NCBI GenBank assembly: GCA_964011275.1
Contig: CAXGOB010000007.1
Coordinates: 28,166 to 92,165 of the forward strand
Direction: 5' to 3'
Source of the DNA: UBA7328 sp002471345
GTDB taxonomy: Bacteria > Bacteroidota > Bacteroidia > Chitinophagales > Saprospiraceae
Length of the DNA stretch: 64,000 bases
Below the pieces are notes generated by a model. That model saw nothing but the letters and a program-made list of their open reading frames with translations. It had not been told where the DNA came from and searched no databases. The stretch's first letter is position 1, and each line of letters starts with the position of its first letter. Shown one piece after another: positions 24,328 to 34,100 of the stretch. The position numbers were made by a program, and so were the translations under genes.

Positions 24328-25306
24328 TTGAAAGCAGACTAGAATTTCTGATATAGAAGTCGATTATTCGTGCAGCCAATTTTGCAGTACAGTTGTTTAC
24401 ATCATATTTTGGATTCATTTCTGCAATATCCATTGAGACTATTTTGTTTGAATCAATTATTGTTTTGAAAAGGTCAAAGAAGATGTGAGGGCTAAACCCT
24501 AAAGGAGAAGGTGCGCTTACTCCTGGGGCATATCCAGAAGAAAACCCATCCATATCCACAGTCACATATACATAATCTAAATTGTCTAGGAATACTCTGA
24601 TTTTGTCTTTGACGGATACTAGGTTAGGATCATTACAATTTTGACTTAGAATGTATTGAACATTCAGCTCCTTGGCTATTTCAAAAAGGTCCCGAGTATT
24701 GCTCTCTTTCTGAATACCGACAGCCAAATAGTTGAAATCAATGTTATTAGATTGACATAATTCAGCACATTGAAAAAAAGGAGTTCCTGAATTGCCCTGA
24801 GTATTTGGTTTTCTTAAATCAAAATGCGCATCAAAATTTATAATCCCTACTTTCCTTTTATTTCCAAGAGCAAGTTGTACTCCCTTATAGTGAGCGAAAG
24901 CGAGGTCGTGTCCACCACCTAAAACAATAGGACAGATTTGCATTTGTATCAATTTCGCTACGAGTCCAGCTGTAAAATGTTGACAATCTTCTAATTGGTC
25001 TCCAATACATAGAGTAGATCCTATATCATACAAGCCAATTCTTTGTACATGAAATGCCAGTTTTGCTAATTCCTTTTTTATAGCACCAGGTCCTTGTACA
25101 GCTCCAATTCTTCCAAAATTTCGTTTTACTCCCTCTTCACATTCATAGCATAACAGTCCAAACGATTTTCCTCCTTCAGGTTTTTTGATTTCCTTTAATT
25201 CATTCAGTTGAATAGCCTGATGATAATAAAGAGGACCTAATTTGGGATCTGTTTGTCTTCCAGTCCATATTGTAGGATCAGCTTTTTTAAACAACACATC
25301 TTTCAT
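24320..25306 (-). CDS. hutG: Formimidoylglutamase (arginase/ureohydrolase family)
   Basis: HutG hydrolyses N-formimidoyl-glutamate to glutamate and formamide, the last step of histidine degradation. The binuclear manganese site motifs of the ureohydrolase family are intact: LGGGHDLAFA, NFDAHFDLR and VDMDGFSSGYAPGVS. I choose ATG 25306 rather than 25327, because it overlaps the hutI stop in ATGA and the residue run MKDVLFKKADPTIW looks like the family start. It is the last gene of the hut operon and runs into the convergent ddl by 8 nt. Confidence 0.93.
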   Translation of the reverse strand: MKDVLFKKADPTIWTGRQTDPKLGPLYYHQAIQLNELKEIKKPEGGKSFGLLCYECEEGVKRNFGRIGAVQGPGAIKKELAKLAFHVQRIGLYDIGSTLCIGDQLEDCQHFTAGLVAKLIQMQICPIVLGGGHDLAFAHYKGVQLALGNKRKVGIINFDAHFDLRKPNTQGNSGTPFFQCAELCQSNNIDFNYLAVGIQKESNTRDLFEIAKELNVQYILSQNCNDPNLVSVKDKIRVFLDNLDYVYVTVDMDGFSSGYAPGVSAPSPLGFSPHIFFDLFKTIIDSNKIVSMDIAEMNPKYDVNNCTAKLAARIIDFYIRNSSLLSIN

Positions 25307-26529
25307 AACATCTCTCCATTTTTCCAAACATAGGAAGCTTTTAACTCGCCTTGATGATAAAGTATCTGTCTATAATCATGACATTGAAAAGCAACAATGT
25401 CAGCTGCATATTTTGAAGCAATTCTACCTCTATCTTTAATCTTTAATGCACCTGCAGCTCTATAAGTGATACCTGCAAAAACCTCCGCAGCACTCAATTT
25501 TTCGTAAGTAGCTAATATTGAGGCCTGAGCCAACAGGTTCCCTTGAGGCGCACTCCCTGGATTCCAATCACTTGCTATAGCAAGGCTGACTCCTTCATCC
25601 AAGAGTTTTCTTGCAGGTAAAAAGTCGCACCCTATTCCAATTGATGCACCCGGAAGTCCTACAGCCACGACATCACTTTTGGCCAAGGCACTTATTTCTT
25701 TGTTCCCACTTGTTTCAAGATGATCTACACTTACCGCTCCACATTCTATAGCCAACAAACTCCCTCCTGTATGAAATTGATCTCCATGAATAGTAATATC
25801 AAACCCATTTTGCTTTAAATAATTCAAATAGGATTTGGAGTTATCTCTAGTAAATGCAGACTCCTCAATAAAAATGTCAAATCTTGTACATAAATCATCC
25901 CTTTTTATATTGGGCACTAATTCGCTTATTAAGTAGTCCAAGTAAGACTTCTCATTTGGAAATTCTCTGGGCACAATATGTGCGGCTAGACATGTTGGAA
26001 TAATGTCTAACTGGTGTCGTGAGTTTGCCTTCTTGATTACATTCAACATCTTCATCTCGTCTTTTACAGACAATCCATACCCACTTTTGACTTCTACTGT
26101 AGTAATCCCATTTTGTTTAAGCGTTTCTAGCCTTCCTATCATTCCTAATAAAAGATCCTCTTCTGTAGCCTTTCTGGTATTCTCGACAGTACTCCAAATT
26201 CCCCCTCCCCTTTTGGAAATATCGAGGTAACTCACTCCAGAATTTCTATCTTCAAAATCAAGAAATCTATTTCCAGCAAAACAAATATGAGTGTGACAAT
26301 CAATAAAACCAGGTAATGCTACGTACTCTCCGTCTAAAGGAGTATGGTTTTCGATCTGAGCATCTACATATTCATCATAAGGTCCAACTTCAACTATTGT
26401 TTCATTTTTGATTAAAATTCCACCATTTTCCTGGATTTTAAGTTCACTATTTTCTATTGGCCCTTTTAAAGGCAAATTTTCCATAGTTACTATTTGTTTA
26501 AATGGACCTAGAAGAGTATAAGAAGACAT
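25303..26529 (-). CDS. hutI: Imidazolonepropionase
   Basis: HutI opens the imidazolone ring to formimidoylglutamate. It is an amidohydrolase: GFIDCHTHICFAGNR with the first metal His pair, a VKSGYGLS substrate region, HGDQFH with a metal His, and ASDWNPGSAP with the catalytic Asp. Length of 408 residues is typical. It begins 9 nt after the hutU stop and overlaps hutG by 4 nt. Confidence 0.95.
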   Translation of the reverse strand: MSSYTLLGPFKQIVTMENLPLKGPIENSELKIQENGGILIKNETIVEVGPYDEYVDAQIENHTPLDGEYVALPGFIDCHTHICFAGNRFLDFEDRNSGVSYLDISKRGGGIWSTVENTRKATEEDLLLGMIGRLETLKQNGITTVEVKSGYGLSVKDEMKMLNVIKKANSRHQLDIIPTCLAAHIVPREFPNEKSYLDYLISELVPNIKRDDLCTRFDIFIEESAFTRDNSKSYLNYLKQNGFDITIHGDQFHTGGSLLAIECGAVSVDHLETSGNKEISALAKSDVVAVGLPGASIGIGCDFLPARKLLDEGVSLAIASDWNPGSAPQGNLLAQASILATYEKLSAAEVFAGITYRAAGALKIKDRGRIASKYAADIVAFQCHDYRQILYHQGELKASYVWKNGEML

Positions 26530-26538
26530 AATAATATT

Positions 26539-28554
26539 TTAAAATAAGCTACTTAAAAGTTCCTCTTCTACCATTTCAGGCATAGTGACTTTAAGTGAAG
26601 AGTTCCTCTCCATTTCTCTTTTTATGGCAAAACTGGCTTCTTCATTTCTTGCCCAAGAGCGTCGAGCTATTCCATTATTTACATCAAAAAAGAGCATCGA
26701 TTCCAATTTTCTTTGTGCTTCGTCACTTCCATCTAATAAAAGACCAAATCCTCCATTCATGACTTCTCCCCATCCTACTCCACCACCATTATGAATAGAT
26801 ATCCAACTTGCTCCTCTGAAACTATCTCCAATCACACTATGGATAGACATATCTGCTGTATACTTACTCCCATCATAAATATTAGCTGTCTCTCTATAAG
26901 GAGAATCAGTACCACCCGTATCATGATGATCTCGACCTAGTACAATAGGTTCAGATACTACTCCAGATTTAATGGCATCATTAAAAGCAGAAGCAATCTT
27001 GATTCTACCTTCTGAATCTGCATATAGAATTCGTGCTTTTGATCCAACGACGAGATTGTTTTTATCAGCCTCTTTTATCCATTTAATATTATCACTGAGT
27101 TGCTGGGTTATTTCATCAGGAGCATCTTTCTTGATCTCCTCAAGTACCTCAGCCGCTATTTGATCAGTCTTTTGAAGATCTTCTAAATTTCCTGAAGTAC
27201 AAACCCATCTAAAAGGTCCGAATCCATAGTCAAAACACATTGGTCCTAAAATATCTTCTACATAAGAAGGAAAAACAAATCCTTCCTCATTTTCATCCAT
27301 TATTTCTGCTCCTGACCTAGAGGCCTCTAATAAAAATGCATTTCCATAATCAAAGAAATAGGTACCTAGTTTAGCATGTTTTAGGACTGAAGCTGCATGC
27401 CTCTTCAGTCCTTTTTGAACTTCTTTTTTAAATGAACTTGGATCCTCCTTAATCATAGAATTCGCATCATCATAAGACATACCCACAGGATAATACCCAC
27501 CAGACCAAGGGTTATGAAGGGATGTTTGATCTGATCCAACATGAATATATATATTATGATCATAGAAGTATTCCCATACATCCACTACATTACCTATAAA
27601 TGCTAATGAGACCACTTCCAATTCATCCTTTGCCTTTCTTACTCTTTTTGCCAATAATTCTATATCAGAAAATAGTTCGTCTACCCATCCTTGCTCATGT
27701 CTTTTTTTAGCAGCTTGCTCATTCACCTCTGCACAAACAGTAATACACTCTACTATATTTCCCGCTTTGGGTTGTGCTCCACTCATTCCTCCTAAGCCTG
27801 CTGTTAAAAACACTTTACCTTTAGGACTGTCTCCTTTATCCAAAATTTTTCTGAAGGCATTCATTACAGTAATAGTCGTGCCATGTACTATACCTTGAGG
27901 ACCAATATACATAAAAGAGCCAGCCGTCATCTGTCCATACTGAGTAACCCCAAGAGCATTGTACTTCTCCCAGTCATCTGAACTGGAGTAGTTAGGGATC
28001 ATCAAACCATTAGTAATTACAACTCTAGGTGCGTCTTTATTAGAAGGAAATAATCCCATTGGATGGCCAGAATACATGTGAAGAGTTTGATCTTCTTTCA
28101 TTTCTGACAAATATTTCATAGTCAATAAGTATTGAGCCCAATTCTGGAATACGGACCCATTACCACCATATGTGATCAATTCCTCAGGATGCTGTGCAAT
28201 TTTCGGGTCGAGATTGTTCTGGATCATCAACATAATTGCTCCCGCAATCTGATTTTGTGCAGGGTATTCAGATAATGGCCTCGCATACAACTCATATTTT
28301 GGCTTGAATCGGTACATATAAATTCTTCCAAAAGCCTTCAATTCTTCAGCAAATTCATTTGCCAATACAGGATGCCAATCTGAAGGAAAATATCTCAATG
28401 CATTTTTTATTGCAAGTCGTTTTTCATGACCGTTTAAAATATCCTTCCTTTTTGGAGCTCGATTCATATGCTCATCAGGTTGTCTTTTAGGAGGTAATTC
28501 GGATGGAATTCCAGCTCTAATTTGATCGGCAAATGAAGTAAAATTATTAGTCAT
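26539..28554 (-). CDS. hutU: Urocanate hydratase (long form)
   Basis: Urocanase uses a tightly bound NAD+ to hydrate urocanate. Identifying segments are LITYGGNGSVFQNWAQYLL, LHMYSGHPMGLFPS, GQMTAGSFMYIGPQGIVHGT, the NAD-binding GKVFLTAGLGGMSGAQPKA and the C-terminal WISIHNGGGVGWGEVMNGG. At 671 residues it is the long class (about 120 more than the Bacillus/Pseudomonas enzyme), frequent in Bacteroidota. It lies 9 nt from both hutH and hutI. Confidence 0.96.
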   Translation of the reverse strand: MTNNFTSFADQIRAGIPSELPPKRQPDEHMNRAPKRKDILNGHEKRLAIKNALRYFPSDWHPVLANEFAEELKAFGRIYMYRFKPKYELYARPLSEYPAQNQIAGAIMLMIQNNLDPKIAQHPEELITYGGNGSVFQNWAQYLLTMKYLSEMKEDQTLHMYSGHPMGLFPSNKDAPRVVITNGLMIPNYSSSDDWEKYNALGVTQYGQMTAGSFMYIGPQGIVHGTTITVMNAFRKILDKGDSPKGKVFLTAGLGGMSGAQPKAGNIVECITVCAEVNEQAAKKRHEQGWVDELFSDIELLAKRVRKAKDELEVVSLAFIGNVVDVWEYFYDHNIYIHVGSDQTSLHNPWSGGYYPVGMSYDDANSMIKEDPSSFKKEVQKGLKRHAASVLKHAKLGTYFFDYGNAFLLEASRSGAEIMDENEEGFVFPSYVEDILGPMCFDYGFGPFRWVCTSGNLEDLQKTDQIAAEVLEEIKKDAPDEITQQLSDNIKWIKEADKNNLVVGSKARILYADSEGRIKIASAFNDAIKSGVVSEPIVLGRDHHDTGGTDSPYRETANIYDGSKYTADMSIHSVIGDSFRGASWISIHNGGGVGWGEVMNGGFGLLLDGSDEAQRKLESMLFFDVNNGIARRSWARNEEASFAIKREMERNSSLKVTMPEMVEEELLSSLF

Positions 28555-28563
28555 TTTCTCTTG

Positions 28564-30102
28564 TTAATATCTTTCAAAAACATCGCAATGTTTCCCATCT
28601 GAAAAATGAGAAATCTCTAACAGTTCCTTGCTTTTAATAATAGAAATAGCTTCTTTGATATCCTTTGCAAATATCCTGTCCTCTGTAACATGATCGATTC
28701 TTGATCTTATAACATTATGAACTGAATCTAAAATTTTGCTTGACTTTAGAGGTCTTTTAAAGTCCATAGCCTGAGCTGCACAAAGCATCTCAATAGCCAG
28801 TATTTTCTCAATATTATTTGCCACTTTCAGTGCTTTTCTACAGCCTATCGAACCCATACTTACATGATCCTCTTGGCCTAATGAGGTCGGTATGCTGTCA
28901 GCACTTGCAGGCATACAATTGTTTTTATTTTCACTTGCAAGAGCGGCCGATGTATATTGCAATATCATAAAACCTGAATTCAGTCCTGTAGACTCCATGA
29001 GAAGTTTAGGAGTCTCTGGATACTTCCCTTCAAGGGAAAGATAGATTCGTCTATCAGATATATTTCCAATCTCTGATAAAGCAAGACAAGCATAATCTAT
29101 AGGGAGAGCTAATGGCTGACCGTGGAAATTACCACCGCTTATAGTAAGTCCATTTTCAAAAACAATAGGATTATCTGTTACTGAATTAAGTTCTATTTCT
29201 ACGGCTTCCTTTAAATGCAACCAAGCTGATCTGGAACTCCCATGCACCTGAGGAACACATCTCAAAGAATATGGATCCTGAACTCTATTGCAACCCAAAT
29301 GCGATTCTGACATTTGTGAACCTTTTAAAAAGTGATTTACTCTTTCTGCTACGTGGATATTTCCTTTAAATGGACGAACACTATGAAGTTCCCGATGAAA
29401 TGGCATTTTGGATGCAAGTAATCCCTCTATCATCATGGCCGCTGTTACATCTACATGAGAAAGGCAACTATACATCTGATCCACTAAAAATACGGAATGA
29501 GCCAAAATAAACTGAGTACCATTAGTAAGAGCTAATCCTGCCTTTGGAGACAGTTCTACGGGTTCAAGACTAAATTTGGTAAGAACCTCTCTTGTAGGTG
29601 ATATTTTTCCTTTATATAAAACTTCACCTTCATTGATAAGTGGTAAAAACAGGTGCGACAAGGGAGCTAAATCTCCTGAAGCACCAACAGAACCTTGCTC
29701 TGGAACGATAGCAATGACATCATTCTCAATATGCCAAATAATCCTTTTTATAATCTGAGGTGATATACCAGAGAATCCCTGAGCCAGTGAATGAACTTTC
29801 AGGATTAGCATCAATTTTGATAACTCCTTCTTGATAGGTTCGCCTACTCCCACACTATGACTTAGCAACAGATTCCGCTGTAAAATAGAAGTGTTTTCCT
29901 TAGTTATTTTAGAACTACATAAAGGACCAAATCCGGTATTAATCCCATAAACCACCTCCTCTCCATCAGCAATGGAAAGGACGCGCTGATGGCACTCAAT
30001 TATCTTCTTGACTGCTTCTGAATTTAATTGAGCTTGAAGAGAGCCATCTAAAATTGATAAGGCTTTAGTTACTGTAAGATGATCTATTCCGTAATTAAAC
30101 AT
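28564..30102 (-). CDS. hutH: Histidine ammonia-lyase
   Basis: HutH deaminates histidine to urocanate. The Ala-Ser-Gly triad that forms the MIO cofactor is at 141-143 in GSVGASGDLAPLSH. Also present are YGINTGFGPL (52-61), LALTNGTQF, the QDPYSLRCVPQVHG block and SVTDNPIVF. Length of 512 residues is normal. It is the first gene of the hutHUIG operon, divergent from a LysR-type regulator. Confidence 0.96.
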   Translation of the reverse strand: MFNYGIDHLTVTKALSILDGSLQAQLNSEAVKKIIECHQRVLSIADGEEVVYGINTGFGPLCSSKITKENTSILQRNLLLSHSVGVGEPIKKELSKLMLILKVHSLAQGFSGISPQIIKRIIWHIENDVIAIVPEQGSVGASGDLAPLSHLFLPLINEGEVLYKGKISPTREVLTKFSLEPVELSPKAGLALTNGTQFILAHSVFLVDQMYSCLSHVDVTAAMMIEGLLASKMPFHRELHSVRPFKGNIHVAERVNHFLKGSQMSESHLGCNRVQDPYSLRCVPQVHGSSRSAWLHLKEAVEIELNSVTDNPIVFENGLTISGGNFHGQPLALPIDYACLALSEIGNISDRRIYLSLEGKYPETPKLLMESTGLNSGFMILQYTSAALASENKNNCMPASADSIPTSLGQEDHVSMGSIGCRKALKVANNIEKILAIEMLCAAQAMDFKRPLKSSKILDSVHNVIRSRIDHVTEDRIFAKDIKEAISIIKSKELLEISHFSDGKHCDVFERY

Positions 30103-30176
30103 ATTTCAAAATCTGAATCACAATTTCGCCATATATTTAATAACTAATAATACCATTTATTCACAATTTAATAACC

Positions 30177-31076
30177 ATGAGCTATCAATTAGGCCTAAGA
30201 CAACTTCAGTATTTTCTGACTGTCGCAGAGACTCTTCATTTCAGAAAAGCTTCAGAGATCCTATATATATCACAACCAGGGCTCAGTAAACAAATAGAAA
30301 AATTGGAAAATGAATTGGGTGTCAAATTGTTGGAAAGAGACAATAGAAATGTAAAAATCACCGAGGCTGGTCAATATTTAAAAAATGAATTGGGAAATAG
30401 CCTAAAAAATATAGCGGATATTCTCACTCATACCAAACTGATACATGATGGAAAGGCAGGAATAATCAGAATTGGCTATGTAGGATCAGCTATGAGAAAT
30501 GTAATACCAGATCTTATGATTAGATTTCGGAAAAAGCATCCATCCATTCGGTTCAGCCTTAAAGAAATGGACAACGAATCTCAAATAAAAGATCTGCTTT
30601 CCCAAGAAATTGACTTAGGGTTTGTAAGAATAGATAAAGTTCCAAGTGAGTTAACCCTTCGGCCAATCATTCAAGATTCATTTTCAATAGTACTCCCGAA
30701 AAACCATCCGTTGGATCAGAAAACATTTAAATCTCTGTTCCAATTGAAGAACGAGGATTTTATTCTATTTAATAAAGATTATAGTCCAAATTATTATGAA
30801 AAAATTATAAGTCTTTTTGATCAAGCAGGATTCGAACCATTAATATCACACACTACTGTTCATGCTTTTTCAATATTTAAATTAGTTGAAAATGGATTTG
30901 GCATTTCGATTGTCCCGACATCACTTCAAGAAGGATACAATCTTGATATTAAATTTTTAGAACTTTCTGATGTCTCACAACGTGCAGTTCTGTCCCTTGT
31001 TTGGAATTCTAAAAACAGCAATCCTGTGAGAAAAGAGATTTTGAATTACATACCTATAAACGATAAAGCCCTATGA
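30177..31076 (+). CDS. LysR-type transcriptional regulator, probable hut regulator
   Basis: A 299-residue LTTR. The N-terminal winged helix reads LRQLQYFLTVAETLHFRKAS then LYISQPGLSKQIEKLENELG. The C-terminal effector domain (about 90-295) begins with IIRIGYVGSAMRNVIPDL. It is divergent from hutH with only 74 nt between start codons, the classical layout for LTTR control of the adjacent operon, so regulation of histidine use is inferred. HutC or HutP are the usual hut regulators elsewhere; neither is seen here. A hairpin overlaps its stop codon. Confidence 0.9.
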   Translation: MSYQLGLRQLQYFLTVAETLHFRKASEILYISQPGLSKQIEKLENELGVKLLERDNRNVKITEAGQYLKNELGNSLKNIADILTHTKLIHDGKAGIIRIGYVGSAMRNVIPDLMIRFRKKHPSIRFSLKEMDNESQIKDLLSQEIDLGFVRIDKVPSELTLRPIIQDSFSIVLPKNHPLDQKTFKSLFQLKNEDFILFNKDYSPNYYEKIISLFDQAGFEPLISHTTVHAFSIFKLVENGFGISIVPTSLQEGYNLDIKFLELSDVSQRAVLSLVWNSKNSNPVRKEILNYIPINDKAL

Positions 31077-31098
31077 CCGGTCGAAGATCATAGGGCTT
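31066..31098. terminator. Hairpin between convergent genes
   Basis: An 11-bp perfect stem AAGCCCTATGA / TCATAGGGCTT with an 11-nt loop overlaps the LysR stop codon (TGA 31074-31076). It sits between the LysR gene and the end of the convergent large secreted-protein gene. T tracts are weak on both strands, so bidirectional termination is likely but not certain. Confidence 0.55.
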
Positions 31099-31122
31099 AT
31101 CAAGGTCGAAATAAAATTAAAT

Positions 31123-34100
31123 TTAATGCATCATTACGGCTCTCTTTATGAGTCGTGAAACTTTGTTTTGGATTGAAATGAAAATAATTCCATCTGAAGT
31201 GTTGAGCTCATTTTGAGAAATTACAAATACATTACTACCTTCTCCAGCAAAAGCCTTTTGTGAGTAAAGAATTCTACCATCTGTAGCCAGTATCTCTATC
31301 TCTACATTACCGGTAGATTCCGTTTCATAAATCAGTCTTGCGTTAGATTCTATCGGATTAGGAGATATGGTAAGACTTGTATGTTTAGCTATGCTCTCGA
31401 AATGTAAATTAATATTTTGTTCTTCTAATTCTGAAGAGATAGTCCTAGATGGTGCATTTGATCGTAAACTTATCATTTCGCTTATTAGACCATCAGAGTG
31501 AGCCTTAAAGACTAAATTGATCTCATAATCTCTGGCAGTAGCATAAGCTAAAATCGCAAGGTTTCCGCTACTTGCTAAGTCATCAACAGAAGTCACAGAA
31601 GCATTTCCGAAAGCAGATTTTTCATCAACAAATTCCAATGAATTCCTATCCACAGAAAAGTTCAACAACATTGCTTCGGCATCTTTGAAATCTTCAGAAT
31701 TGAAACTAAGGATCACTTCTTCACCTTTTTGTACTTGCTGATCAGATTTAAAAACATCTACACCTTTGCTTCTTACAAAGGTGGCTTGAAAACCTCTATA
31801 ATCCGCTGAGAAATCAAAATCACCCATTTTCACACCAGTAAAGTTTTGAAATCTATCTAAATCGGCCATATTGACCAATGCAGATTCAGGATGATCTAAC
31901 ACTTCTGAATGCCTAGCAAATTCTGGAACTACTGGCATATTAAAATTATCAGGTATAAATCTCCACGATCTTGGCATTTCTCCATCTATTAACATGCCCA
32001 TCATAAATCGAACAAGAACTTGCTCATCTCTTATAGTAAGTTGACCATTTCCATCCAGGTCAGCAGCTATGTACTGATAAGGATTATTAAATGAAGTCAC
32101 AAAATTAAGGTGCCTGCTTAGCATTAAAACATCTATCATTGAGATTCCATTTCCACTTCTATCATCAAATGATGGACTGATGATGTAAGATTCTTTATCA
32201 CCTACAAAGAGCTGATAATCACCTCTTTCATTCGTTGTAGAAACCACGTTTTGCTCTTCGCTGACTTCAACATGAACTGTCGGCAAAGCCAGTCCTTTCA
32301 CCGTACTTATATTTCCTGTTATAAGATTATTTCCTACCTCATTCACTGTCATCGTGCCATTAGAAATACTAAGAGGAATAGGAATGTTATCAGCATCATT
32401 GAGTTCAATGACTAACTCTGATCCATTGATATTAATAGTATCATCAATAGTGATTGGAAATGTTCCGTCACCAGCTGCATTAATCGCTATACAAACTTCT
32501 ACTAAAGCAGTAGAATCCATTAAGTCGAACATAGAACTGTCTTCCACTGCCCAACTTATTATTCTAGCATTTGATGTATCTCCTTCTACGGCAGTTAAAA
32601 ACTCAGCTGAAGAAGTGAAGTTACCCGGACCAAATCCAACATTTTGTACTGAAGTGATTTTGGCTAAGTTATTATTCACTCTTACTGTAAACATTGTAGA
32701 CCCAATTGATCTTACACCTACGACTCCTACTTCAACACAAACTGTATCGCCTACAGCACCTTCTCCATTTCCTACATAAATGCTTCCAGATCCTACGCCA
32801 ACACATTCACAATCAGAATTTATGGCATCATTTGAAGTATTTGGGTTACCATCATCACAAGCATCACCTATAGTGAATACTTGAGTCGAATCAAAAGGTG
32901 TACAATCTGTAGCATCCGGCACACCATCATTATCATTGTCCTGATCACAAGAGTTTCCGAGACCATCTCCATCAAAATCTATTTGATCTTGATTAGCAAT
33001 AAGAGGGCAATTATCAACGGCATCATCTACACCATCATCATCAGCATCGCTGCCAGAACCTTTACACTGACAATCTTCCCGTATAATGTCATTACTAGTC
33101 TCTGCATTTCCATCATTACAAGAATCTCCAGGCTTAGTTGAATTTTGAGGATCTTCTGGTGCACAATCATCAGCATTTGCTACTCCGTCACCATCCATAT
33201 CGTCGTCACACTCATTTCCAATACCATCTTGGTCCAAATCTGCTTGGTCGGCATTTGGCATACCTGGACAATTATCTAAGGCATCTGTTATTCCATCTCC
33301 ATCAGAGTCTCCTTGACCACTACACTCACAATTTGCATTGATTGCATCTCCAGTTGTATTCTCATTTCCATCATCACATACATCTCCTATTTTAAATGAT
33401 CTGGAAGAATCAATAGGGAAACAATCAAATGTATCCATCACGCCATCTCCATCATCATCTATATCACAAGCATCTCCTTCTCCATCACCGTCTGTATCTA
33501 CTTGATCATCATTTGCATCATCAGGACAATTATCCGAATCATTAACCACTCCATCACTATCTCTGTCATCTGAATCATCTCCCTCGCATTCACAATTGGC
33601 ATTTATTCGGTCATTAGAGGTATTTGCATTTCCATCATTACATACATCTCCGATTGTAACTGCGATTGATGCATCTAAAGGAGCGCAATCCAGAACATCC
33701 AAAACTCCGTCGTTATCATCATCTCCATCACATGCATCACCTAAATCATCATTATCATTGTTAGCTTGGTCTGCATTTGCATCTTCAGGGCAATTATCAT
33801 TACTATCTGCCCTGCCATCACTATCACTATCTACGAATTCTGCTTCGCAATTAACAGACAAGGTGAATTCGGAGTCAGCATTTTTAAACAAAGCATCTAC
33901 AATGACATATACTACCTTTCCCTGCTCTAAGTCCACAGTAATTGCATCATCTACATTGCCAATTTTTGCGCTATATCCTATACAAGTTTTGCCATCACTA
34001 CAATTCTCAACTAAAAATAAGTCCAAATTCCCTTCTGTATCTGAAAGCGTGAATACATAAGTCCCTGTGCTAGGAGCTTCGAATTTAAAACTCATATCTC

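Noticed and set aside
32354..32779. Long open frames on the plus strand opposite the giant secreted protein (also near 32881-34060)
   Set aside because: They are antisense shadows of a repetitive, Asp/Gly-rich coding region and match no family.
32791..33831. Direct DNA repeats suggesting a mobile or CRISPR-like array
   Set aside because: They encode tandem TSP3/cysteine units in one reading frame; there is no transposase or spacer structure.
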